6,222 nucleotides of DNA from CAYWGR01 sp964458015 (GTDB lineage: Bacteria > Planctomycetota > Planctomycetia > Pirellulales > Thermoguttaceae): the NCBI GenBank assembly GCA_964458015.1, contig CAYWGR010000243.1, positions 1 through 6,222 of the forward strand. The letters are read 5' to 3'. Positions within the stretch are counted from its first letter, which is position 1; every line of letters begins with the position of its first letter. The translations under genes and the position numbers were made by a program. The notes under the pieces were generated by a model that did no database searches, was not told the DNA's origin, and saw only the letters and a list, made by a program, of their open reading frames with translations. Shown here piece by piece: positions 1 to 6,161 of this stretch.

Positions 1-292
1 GCACGATGTTGCCGTTGTAGCCGGCGCACAGTCCGCGATTGGCGGAAATCACCAACAGGAGCGTCTTTTTGGGTTCGGGCCGAGCCTGCAACAGCGGATG
101 GCTCACTTCCAGACCGCTGTGGGCCAGATGGCCGACTAACGCGGTGATGCGCTTCGTGTAGGCCGTAGCGTTGGTTGCCCGATCCATCGCGCGTTTGAAC
201 CGCGCGGTGGAAATCAGTTCCATGGTCCGCGTGATCTTGCGAATGCTGCGGATGGAACTACGACGTCGATCTAGTGCGCGGGCTTTGGCCAT
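1..292 (-). CDS. atpG: ATP synthase gamma subunit, N-terminal part (cut by window edge)
   Basis: The gamma subunit is the central rotor shaft that couples rotation of the c-ring to catalysis in the alpha3beta3 head. My translation of the minus strand from the ATG at 292-290 gives 97 residues up to the window edge. They begin MAKARALDRRRSSIRSIRKI, continue with the family motif KITRTMELISTARFKRA (about residues 19-35), and later show LLLVISANRGLCAGYNGN (about 78-95), the conserved gamma N-terminal pattern. The C-terminal two thirds lie outside the window. An in-frame TAG at 313-311 rules out a longer N-terminus. No SD is visible: the start is preceded by CTGTTCCC and then directly by the heptamer array. 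In the standard order atpG follows atpA, but here about 800 bases with two other genes separate them. Identification is secure; how it is translated and whether it has its own promoter are open. Confidence 0.96.
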   Translation of the reverse strand, partial: MAKARALDRRRSSIRSIRKITRTMELISTARFKRAMDRATNATAYTKRITALVGHLAHSGLEVSHPLLQARPEPKKTLLLVISANRGLCAGYNGNIV

Positions 293-300
293 GGGAACAG

Positions 301-363
301 TGGCTAGTGGCTAGTGGTTAGTGGTTAGTGGGTAGTGGGTAGTGGGTAGTGGGTAGTGGGTAG
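301..363. repeat. Nine-unit tandem heptamer array TGGNTAG upstream of atpG
   Basis: Nine consecutive 7-base units read on the plus strand: TGGCTAG twice, TGGTTAG twice, then TGGGTAG five times, with only the fourth base varying. In the atpG sense direction the units read CTACCCA, CTAACCA and CTAGCCA, and the array ends 8 bases before the atpG start codon. The variants are sorted in blocks, which suggests growth by slippage. The five TGGGTAG units place five GGG runs at a 7-base period (330-360), a pattern able to form a G-quadruplex on the plus strand, which is the template strand for atpG. Plus-strand TAG triplets fall in all three frames, so the array is not coding in that direction. Confidence 0.95.
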
Positions 364-518
364 AGAATGAATATCTGTTGCTGCGTATGATGGAAAATTC
401 TTAGTTCAGCCATTTTCGGCTTTGTGTATCTTTCAACAATACAATCAAATCTTCGCTTATCTCATAGGTAAAACTATGCAACAAAGCTGTTTCTCGTCGG
501 CATGACATATCGCCGGCA
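364..518. other. AT-rich intergenic stretch between the DUF2442 gene and atpG
   Basis: This stretch is much more AT-rich than the rest: I count 41 G or C in the 120 bases 361-480, about 34 percent, against 60 percent or more in parts of atpA. There is a short minus-strand open frame at 508-401 (MSCRRETALLHSFTYEISED and 15 more residues, then TAA). It has no SD and resembles no family I know, so I do not call it a gene; it could be a remnant. An imperfect direct repeat, TCGTCGGCAT (494-503) and TCGCCGGCAT (510-519), sits at the DUF2442 stop. I see no convincing promoter or terminator, although a weak promoter for atpG cannot be excluded in such AT-rich DNA. Confidence 0.6.
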
Positions 519-779
519 TCATGTCGAGACGCACTCCATCGGTTTTGTTTTCACGCTGTCCAAATATATCGTGTCTGGGCAAATATCCTGCTCATTGGGC
601 CAAGCAATCGTACCGCCTTCGACTCGAACGCGGCAAAAATACGCTTTATCTCGTAATTCGCAAAAAACCCCGTGATCCAACAATGGTTTACAGTCGTAAA
701 CCCCCGTTTCACCATTGGTAAACGTAATCTCCAGGCGATAATCATCGCATGGTTTTACGTCTTTGACTCGCGGATTCAT
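519..779 (-). CDS. DUF2442 family protein
   Basis: A small soluble protein of 86 residues, a usual length for stand-alone DUF2442 proteins. The family pattern is clear: an N-terminal MNPRVKDVKPCDDYRLEITF, a turn TNGETGVYD (21-29), then LLDHGVFCELRD (33-44), GGTIAWPNEQDICPDT (55-70) and IYLDSV (71-76). The alternating polar and hydrophobic pattern suggests a beta-rich fold; no signal peptide or membrane segment is seen. The molecular function is not established. Members are often found next to DUF4160 genes, as here, and the pair has been suspected of being toxin-antitoxin-like, but I know of no proof. The gene starts 4 bases after the DUF4160 stop, with a strong SD lying across that stop, so translation is probably coupled. 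Base composition is lower in GC than the surrounding atp genes (about 45 percent in 661-780). No membrane or nucleotide-binding motif links it to ATP synthase. Confidence 0.88.
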   Translation of the reverse strand: MNPRVKDVKPCDDYRLEITFTNGETGVYDCKPLLDHGVFCELRDKAYFCRVRVEGGTIAWPNEQDICPDTIYLDSVKTKPMECVST

Positions 780-782
780 CTC

Positions 783-790
783 ATCACCTC
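783..790 (-). promoter_or_regulatory. Ribosome binding site of the DUF2442 gene, overlapping the DUF4160 stop
   Basis: The sense strand reads GAGGTGAT-GAG-ATG. GAGGTGAT matches the 3' end of 16S rRNA over eight bases and contains the TGA stop of the upstream gene. A ribosome ending on DUF4160 would sit directly on this site, which favours coupled translation of the two genes. Confidence 0.8.
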
Positions 791-1053
791 AAGGGATCGA
801 TTTTGTATGGCTGCTGACCTTCAACGGCCAATAGCCAATCCGCCGTCAACTCGTCCTTATGAATTTCTATCCATGCCAACAACAGCCGCAATTTCGCCGT
901 AGGCAATTGCCCCTCAAGCACTTCACCGTCCGGTATCGAAACGACAGCTTCATATTCCTGGTACTTGGCATGTATGTGCGGCGCGTGGTGTTGTTTGTTG
1001 TCCATGAAATACAGCGATACGATAATCCCGTAAAACATGGACACTACTGGCAT
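784..1053 (-). CDS. DUF4160 family protein
   Basis: A soluble protein of 89 residues. Family hallmarks in order: MPVVSMFYGIIVSLYFMD (1-18), the histidine-rich HHAPHIHAKYQEYEA (22-36), then PDGEVLEGQLP (41-51) and LLLAWIEIHKDELTADW (57-73), ending KIDPLR. DUF4160 proteins typically carry an H-x-P-H-x-H-A-x-Y motif followed by a G/E-rich strand and a W-x-x-x-H-x-x-E-L helix, and all are present. The histidine cluster could bind metal or act in catalysis, but the family function is unknown to me. The ATG at 1053 is chosen because TAAGGAG lies 6 bases upstream. The gene begins 39 bases after the atpA stop with no terminator between, so it probably shares the atp transcript. It forms a cassette with the DUF2442 gene, and the two together interrupt the usual atpA-atpG junction. 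Family assignment is confident; any toxin or antitoxin role is conjecture. Confidence 0.9.
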   Translation of the reverse strand: MPVVSMFYGIIVSLYFMDNKQHHAPHIHAKYQEYEAVVSIPDGEVLEGQLPTAKLRLLLAWIEIHKDELTADWLLAVEGQQPYKIDPLR

Positions 1054-1059
1054 TTTATG

Positions 1060-1066
1060 CTCCTTA
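1060..1066 (-). promoter_or_regulatory. Ribosome binding site of the DUF4160 gene
   Basis: The sense strand reads TAAGGAG-CATAAA-ATG, a near-ideal SD sequence at good spacing. It decides the start at 1053 and contrasts with several atp genes in the window that have no visible SD. Confidence 0.85.
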
Positions 1067-1092
1067 TTTCATTCTCCGCGCCATCCTCCAAT

Positions 1093-2631
<1,539 letters not shown>

Positions 2632-3258
2632 GGGCGGTCCTATCAATCATCTGTTGTCGAAGATTTTGCAATTGGTTGGCGATCGAGCCGTCGTAGACGG
2701 TGTCGCCGATGCGTAGAACGGCGCCGCCGATCAGGGCGGGGTCGGTATCATGTTGAAATACGGGTTCGCCGCCAAGCTTCACGCGGAGGCTTTCGGCAAT
2801 GTGTTCAATGGCCGCCGCGCTAAGCGGCTCGGCCGTGCTAAGCCGCACCGGAATGCGGTTGCGCAGTTTGTCGAACGCGGCATGGGTTTGACGATGAATC
2901 GCACGAAGGCAATCCAATCGGCCGTGCCGCGAGACGACTTTGAGAAAAATCACCAACAAGGGCGACGCACGGCCGCCCAAGATATGGTCGATCAAGGCCG
3001 ATTTTTCGTCAGGCGAAACCAAGATCGAAGCCAAGACGGTTTCCAGCTTGGGGAAACGGTCGAGAACCTCGGTCACGACGGCGTCGAAATCCTCGATCGC
3101 CGCAACGGTTTGGCCGGCATTTTCGGTTGCGGCCAATAGTGCCTGCGCATAGACGTCGGCAATATGCTCGACGCCTACGTCGGCCTCGATTTGGGCCGCC
3201 ATGCGGGCGTCCTCGGCGGTTATGTCTTTGGATTCAGCCATGGAAAATAAAAAAATGC

Positions 3259-3272
3259 AAGGTCCAAGGTCC
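3259..3272. repeat. Two-copy heptamer AAGGTCC in the atpF-atpH gap
   Basis: Two perfect AAGGTCC units lie in the roughly 100-base gap between atpF and atpH (3242-3345), about 18 bases from the atpH start. The rest of the gap is AT-rich and holds no gene. A 9-base direct repeat TCAGTTCTT (3324-3332 and 3346-3354) spans the atpF stop, so the sequence after that stop repeats its last codons. I see no SD for atpH and no terminator here. Confidence 0.6.
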
Positions 3273-3345
3273 GATGTTCAAATTCCAATGATCAGTATCT
3301 TGATGGGATTGGACTCTTGAAAATCAGTTCTTGGAATGTTCTTTT

Positions 3346-3954
3346 TCAGTTCTTCTGCATGAAACCGGCCACGGCCTGATCGATCAACCGGGCATGGTCG
3401 GCCGGATTAAGCTTCGCGTGGACGATCTTGCCGGCTAACTCAACGGCCAAGGTCGCGCTTTGCGTGGCCAATTCCTTGATCGCCGCCGATGTTGCGGCGT
3501 CGATCTGCTGCAAAGCACGTTGATGCTCCGCTGCCGCCTCGTCCTTCGCCTTTTCAACCAACTCCCGGCCGATCTGCTCGGAGTCGCGCCGGCCCTGGTC
3601 GATGATCGAACGCACCTGATCCTGCGCGGCAGCCAGTTTGCGATCATACTCGGTCAGCAGATCCTTGGCCTTTTGATTGGAGGCCTCGGCCTGGGCGATA
3701 TGATCGGCAATGTTCCGCTCGCGCTTGTCGAGTCCCGCGATGATCGGCTTCCAAGCAAACTTGGTCAGGATTATCAACAGAGCCACGAAGACCACGGCCG
3801 TCCAGATGGCCAAGTCTTGTTGGATCCATTCCCACGAAAGCGGGTTGAGCGAAACTTGATGCTCGCCCTCGCCTCCGGCCGACGCCAGGCAAAAGTTTGC
3901 CGGCGCTACGGCAGCCAAGCCGATCAACAGCCGATTCAAAACTCGATAAAACAT
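3346..3954 (-). CDS. atpF: ATP synthase b subunit
   Basis: Subunit b forms the peripheral stalk, anchored in the membrane and binding delta at its far end. From the ATG at 3954 the protein has 202 residues. Residues 1-26 look like a signal peptide (MFYRVLNRLLIGLAAVAPAN, then FCLASA). A short polar stretch follows, EHQVSLNPLSWEWIQQD (31-47), then one membrane segment LAIWTAVVFVALLIILTKFA (48-67) and KPIIAGLDKRERNIADHI, the family pattern. A long charged helix rich in A, E, K, Q and D (about 75-165) should form the coiled-coil dimer. Simple b subunits, such as that of E. coli, are about 156 residues with no cleavable leader, so the N-terminal extension is notable. A GTG at 3993 would add 13 residues, but ATG 3954 gives a better leader and has AGAAGG 10 bases upstream. 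The gap to atpE is 115 bases. Confidence 0.95.
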   Translation of the reverse strand: MFYRVLNRLLIGLAAVAPANFCLASAGGEGEHQVSLNPLSWEWIQQDLAIWTAVVFVALLIILTKFAWKPIIAGLDKRERNIADHIAQAEASNQKAKDLLTEYDRKLAAAQDQVRSIIDQGRRDSEQIGRELVEKAKDEAAAEHQRALQQIDAATSAAIKELATQSATLAVELAGKIVHAKLNPADHARLIDQAVAGFMQKN

Positions 3955-4007
3955 AATGCGGTCGCCTTCTAACCAGTGACAAACAAAACCCACGGCAATA
4001 ACCTGAT

Positions 4008-4021
4008 CCGTTTTCCGTTTA
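4008..4021. repeat. Two-copy heptamer CCGTTTW in the atpE-atpF gap
   Basis: CCGTTTT (4008-4014) is followed directly by CCGTTTA (4015-4021). It is only two units and could be chance, but it is the third gap in this operon to hold a 7-base tandem repeat. Confidence 0.45.
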
Positions 4022-4025
4022 CGGC

Positions 4026-4044
4026 GCAGGCGCGAGACGCCTGC
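4026..4044 (-). other. Stem-loop downstream of atpE (intercistronic hairpin)
   Basis: GCAGGCG (4026-4032) and CGCCTGC (4038-4044) form a perfect 7-base GC-rich stem with a 5-base loop. It begins 25 bases after the atpE stop in the transcript. No U-run follows, so it is not a standard intrinsic terminator. It may protect the 3' end of an atpE segment after processing, slow read-through into atpF, or be a REP-like dispersed palindrome. Confidence 0.7.
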
Positions 4045-4069
4045 ACCCGGAAAAATATATCTCGGGCCG

Positions 4070-4375
4070 TTACTTGGCGATGCAAACGATCAATGCGAAG
4101 AACGTGGCACCTTCGATCAACGCGGCCGAAATAATCATCGCCGTTTGAATGCTGCCGGCCACCTCAGGCTGACGGGCCATGCTCTCGACCGCGCTCGAAC
4201 CGATCTTGCCGATGCCGAGGCCGGCGCCCAGAATGATCAAACCTGCACCAACCGCGGCGCCTGCCATGATCGTCGAAGCAACCGCGGGAGCGGCTTCTTT
4301 GTCTTGAGCAAACGCCGGCGAAGCAACCAACAGAAGCATCACCACCAACAACGCAATCTTGGACAACCGGTTCAC
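4070..4375 (-). CDS. atpE: ATP synthase c subunit (rotor ring)
   Basis: Subunit c assembles into the proton-driven membrane ring. The chosen GTG start at 4375 gives 101 residues and has GAAGGAG 8 bases upstream. Residues 1-23 are a signal-peptide-like leader (NRLSKIALLVVMLLL, ending SPAFA before Q24). The mature hairpin has helix one with GAGLGIGKIGSSAVESMA, the polar loop ARQPE (67-71), and helix two with ISAALIEGATFFALIVCIAK. Aligned to E. coli c, Glu88 takes the place of the ion-binding Asp61. The next residues are Gly-Ala rather than the Ser/Thr seen in sodium-type rings such as that of Ilyobacter tartaricus, so proton use is likely. Without the leader the protein is about 78 residues, the usual size. 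A further GTG at 4429 would add 18 non-conserved residues and is not supported. The gene lies between two predicted hairpins, which may help give the high expression this subunit needs. Confidence 0.97.
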   Translation of the reverse strand: MNRLSKIALLVVMLLLVASPAFAQDKEAAPAVASTIMAGAAVGAGLIILGAGLGIGKIGSSAVESMARQPEVAGSIQTAMIISAALIEGATFFALIVCIAK

Positions 4376-4383
4376 TGGACTTT

Positions 4384-4406
4384 CTCCTTCACAAAACTTA
4401 AAAAAC
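4384..4406 (-). promoter_or_regulatory. atpE ribosome binding site with U-rich upstream enhancer-like stretch
   Basis: GAAGGAG (4390-4384) is a strong SD 8 bases before the GTG start. Directly upstream are two U-runs (six at 4405-4400, four at 4396-4393). U-rich sequence upstream of the SD is known to raise atpE translation in E. coli; the same role here is inferred from resemblance only. Confidence 0.6.
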
Positions 4407-4420
4407 TCGACCGCCGCCGA

Positions 4421-4441
4421 ACCAGGCACCCTAGTGCTGGT
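4421..4441 (-). other. Stem-loop around the atpB stop codon
   Basis: On the plus strand ACCA (4421-4424) and GCAC (4426-4429) pair with GTGC (4434-4437) and TGGT (4438-4441). This is an 8-base-pair stem with one bulged base at 4425 and a 4-base loop. In the transcript the atpB UAG lies in the loop. A U-run follows only 15 bases later, too far for a classic terminator. It may separate atpB from atpE for mRNA stability or translation. Confidence 0.5.
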
Positions 4442-5243
4442 GAACGGACATGCCGATGAACAATGCCGCTAAAAACGCGAAAACGTAGGCCTGTAAAAAA
4501 GCCACTAAAAGTTCCAACATATTCAAACCCGTCGCGCCCAGCACCGCGGCCGGAGCAACGCCGTACCACAGGGCTTGATGCACGAACATCGGGATGAAGG
4601 CCAAAATCACGCCAAGCACCAAATGGCCCGCGAACATGTTCGCTAAAAGACGAATGGCCAAGATGACGTGCTTGATGAAGAGGCTTAAAATTTCGATAGC
4701 CAAGATCATGGGGATTAAAACGACAGCCATCGGCTTGGGCAAATCCATGTGCGGGCAAAGCCCGAGCCAATAACCAACCACGCCGTACTTCTTCATGCCC
4801 GCGCCGATGACCACCAGAAATGTGATGACCGCCAACACGGCCGTGACGTTGATCGAACCGGTGGGCGATCCCATCCAGGGCAACATGCCCACGAGATTGC
4901 AGAACAGGACGAAGAAAAACACCGTCAGAATAAACGGGAGAAAACGGTCGGCATCGTGTGAGCCGATCGACGGCCGCACCACTTCGTTCCGCATGAAGAG
5001 AATCAAAGCCTCGAAGGCGTTGCTCAAGCGGCCTTTGGGAGCTTTTCCGCTTGAAAGCTTTCGGGCGAGCGGAATGAAAATCGCGAGCATCAAAACGGCC
5101 ACCACAAGTTCCATCACCATCAGCTTGGTTAGCTGGACACCGAATACTTGCGGCAAATCAAAGTCCCATTTTTCAAAGGGCAAATCAATGCGCGTCGTGT
5201 CTTTGACGTGGTGAACGGCGGTTTGGACGGGATCTGCACTCAT
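4431..5243 (-). CDS. atpB: ATP synthase a subunit
   Basis: Subunit a is the stator channel that carries protons to and from the c-ring. The protein has 270 residues, a usual length. It starts MSADPVQTAVHHVKDTTRID and has several membrane helices: about 38-60, 101-124 (FILTVFFFVLFCNLVGMLPW), 130-150, 171-192, 195-225 and 230-265. The essential arginine of the family is Arg198 in HVILAIRLLANMFAGHL (192-208), matching E. coli Arg210. Gln251 in AFLQAYVFAFL matches the conserved glutamine of the last helix. A soluble stretch with KAPKGRLSNAFEALILFMRN (67-86) joins the first two helices, a normal arrangement. The ATG at 5243 lies 11 bases after the atpI stop, and no clear SD is visible, so translation may depend on coupling to atpI. 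All expected functional residues are present. Confidence 0.97.
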   Translation of the reverse strand: MSADPVQTAVHHVKDTTRIDLPFEKWDFDLPQVFGVQLTKLMVMELVVAVLMLAIFIPLARKLSSGKAPKGRLSNAFEALILFMRNEVVRPSIGSHDADRFLPFILTVFFFVLFCNLVGMLPWMGSPTGSINVTAVLAVITFLVVIGAGMKKYGVVGYWLGLCPHMDLPKPMAVVLIPMILAIEILSLFIKHVILAIRLLANMFAGHLVLGVILAFIPMFVHQALWYGVAPAAVLGATGLNMLELLVAFLQAYVFAFLAALFIGMSVHQH

Positions 5244-5254
5244 CGCTGCGATAT

Positions 5255-5692
5255 CTACATAGTACCGGCGGGATCGGTCGCATCACGTTGCGACCGCTTG
5301 GCCGGTGGCAACGACAAGATCGTTTCCGTCGTGAGTGTGATGGGGTAAAACACTAAAAGATAATACAACAAACCGGCTTTGGCTAGTGGACCGCCTTGCA
5401 GGTGGACGGCCAGCCCAAGGCCGAAGGGAATGCCCATTCGCGCCATCATTCCGAGAAGCAATGCGAGTAAAGCGTGTTCCGGTTGATGCAGGATGGCATT
5501 GGTTCCCAAAGCTAATACGGCTCCCGCGTAGCATACCAGCGCCGCCAGAACCGTAGCCCAAACGGCCATCGTTCCACCAAAAAAAACGGCCAAGGGAACT
5601 GTGATCGCCAATGCCGAAAACACCGCGAGGGTCAAAATCAAAATTTTGACCGCGGTTGTTTGGTTTCGAAGATTTTTAATCCTGCCCATCAT
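5255..5692 (-). CDS. atpI: AtpI-like membrane protein of the ATP synthase operon
   Basis: A 145-residue membrane protein encoded just ahead of atpB. Four hydrophobic segments are visible: about 14-38, 41-63, 73-97 and 105-127. A basic N-terminus (MMGRIKNLRNQTTAVK) and a polar tail (SLPPAKRSQRDATDPAGTM) flank them. A conserved-looking RMGIPFGLGLAVHL lies in the third segment. AtpI proteins are not part of the finished enzyme; they are reported to help c-ring assembly or stability. The sequence is divergent, so the name rests on position, size and topology more than on motifs; its function here is inferred. It overlaps the end of atpZ by 17 bases, with two adjacent possible starts (5692 and 5689) and no clear SD, which suggests coupled translation. 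An 8-base perfect palindrome lies early in its coding sequence. Confidence 0.75.
   Translation of the reverse strand: MMGRIKNLRNQTTAVKILILTLAVFSALAITVPLAVFFGGTMAVWATVLAALVCYAGAVLALGTNAILHQPEHALLALLLGMMARMGIPFGLGLAVHLQGGPLAKAGLLYYLLVFYPITLTTETILSLPPAKRSQRDATDPAGTM
5623..5655. repeat. Perfect inverted repeat within the start of atpI
   Basis: GTCAAAAT (5631-5638) and ATTTTGAC (5643-5650) form a perfect 8-base stem with a CAAA loop. The stem extends by CCGCG (5623-5627) pairing with CGCGG (5651-5655) across a 3-base bulge. It falls about 35-70 bases into atpI, so it could fold in the mRNA near the start or serve as a protein binding site; it also simply encodes a membrane helix. Confidence 0.6.
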
Positions 5693-5918
5693 GATCGTCG
5701 GACTTGGGAGGGCGTGTCATTCGCAACAGGCTCATGAACCCTGTCACCAATCCAATCCCTGCTCCCAAGATAAGAAACAACAGGCGTGTGCCCCAACGCT
5801 GGTCAAGCCAATAACCCAATAGCGAAGGAAGTACCATCTCCAACGCAACGGTTGTGATTCGGGATGACCACTCTAGCCCTTGGGCTAATGGTGAGCGGTC
5901 ATCACTCGGTTGCTTCAC
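5676..5918 (-). CDS. atpZ: AtpZ/ATPase_gene1 family protein, first gene of the operon
   Basis: A small membrane protein of 80 residues with two membrane segments, about 21-38 and 44-66. The family pattern is visible: GYWLDQRWGT (35-44) in the turn, then a glycine-rich second helix with LGAGIGLVTGFMSLLR (51-66), and a polar acidic tail (PPKSDDHDGQD). Such proteins are encoded at the head of many bacterial atp operons and have been proposed to act with AtpI in Mg2+/Ca2+ supply or complex assembly; this is family knowledge, not shown here. The start is a GTG at 5918; an in-frame TAA 15 bases further up excludes a longer form. No SD is seen in the short leader. The gene lies directly downstream of the predicted operon promoter and overlaps atpI by 17 bases. 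The family call is good; the symbol is used loosely in databases. Confidence 0.85.
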   Translation of the reverse strand: MKQPSDDRSPLAQGLEWSSRITTVALEMVLPSLLGYWLDQRWGTRLLFLILGAGIGLVTGFMSLLRMTRPPKSDDHDGQD

Positions 5919-5960
5919 GGACGGTAGGCTCGCTTATGGTGTGAAACTGTTAAAATAGAC

Positions 5961-5989
5961 AATTTAGCGATTGTGCCCAGGAATGTCAA
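5961..5989 (-). promoter_or_regulatory. Predicted sigma70-type promoter of the atp operon
   Basis: On the minus strand TTGACA (5989-5984) is a perfect -35 box. After a 17-base spacer comes TAAATT (5966-5961), which matches four of six -10 positions. Transcription would start near 5954, leaving a leader of roughly 35 bases before the atpZ GTG. The placement at the head of the operon supports it. Confidence 0.6.
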
Positions 5990-6161
5990 TTGCCCAAAAC
6001 CGGGGGATTGGCCGGATTTCCTCGTACTATGGCAAGCATAAATCAGGGCATGGACGGGTGAAAAAATTGCGTTTTTTTCTTACAGGTCACGGTTTTTTAC
6101 CCGTTCGCCAAGAATTGTCGCAAGCCCATGTGGGATATGGCATTACGATGCATTAAAAAAC
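5990..6161. other. Non-coding region upstream of the atp promoter with spaced A/T-tracts
   Basis: No gene is supported here on either strand. A6 (6061-6066), T7 (6072-6078), T6 (6093-6098) and A6 (6155-6160) have centres about 12, 20 and 62 bases apart, close to multiples of the DNA helical turn, so the DNA may be curved. ACGGGTGAAAAAA (6054-6066) and TTTTTTACCCGT (6093-6104) form an imperfect inverted repeat around a 26-base interval. GCATTA occurs twice at a 10-base period (6140-6145 and 6150-6155). It is not a standard terminator, since no U-run follows a GC-rich stem. Confidence 0.45.

Noticed and set aside
301..363. CRISPR-like array
   Set aside because: Units are 7 bases with no spacers, so this is a simple tandem repeat.
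3460..3972. Plus-strand open frame of 170 codons
   Set aside because: Antisense shadow of atpF, whose coiled-coil and membrane pattern is clear.
3955..3993. Upstream GTG start for atpF
   Set aside because: It would place a polar extension ahead of the signal-like leader, and it has no SD; the ATG at 3954 is better.
4026..4044. Intrinsic terminator between atpE and atpF
   Set aside because: The stem is good, but no U-run follows it in the transcript and essential genes lie downstream.
4070..4375. Sodium-driven c-ring
   Set aside because: The ion-binding Glu88 is followed by Gly-Ala, not the Ser/Thr that helps bind sodium, so proton use is more likely.
4376..4429. Upstream GTG start for atpE
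   Set aside because: The extra 18 residues would be encoded by the U-rich leader and SD, and the GTG at 4375 has an ideal SD.
4372..4770. Minus-strand open frame of 132 codons in another frame of atpB
   Set aside because: Overlaps the well-conserved atpB C-terminal half in a different frame and has a non-protein-like composition.
5971..6156. Plus-strand open frame of 61 codons upstream of atpZ
   Set aside because: It crosses the predicted promoter and A/T-tracts, has no SD, and resembles no family.
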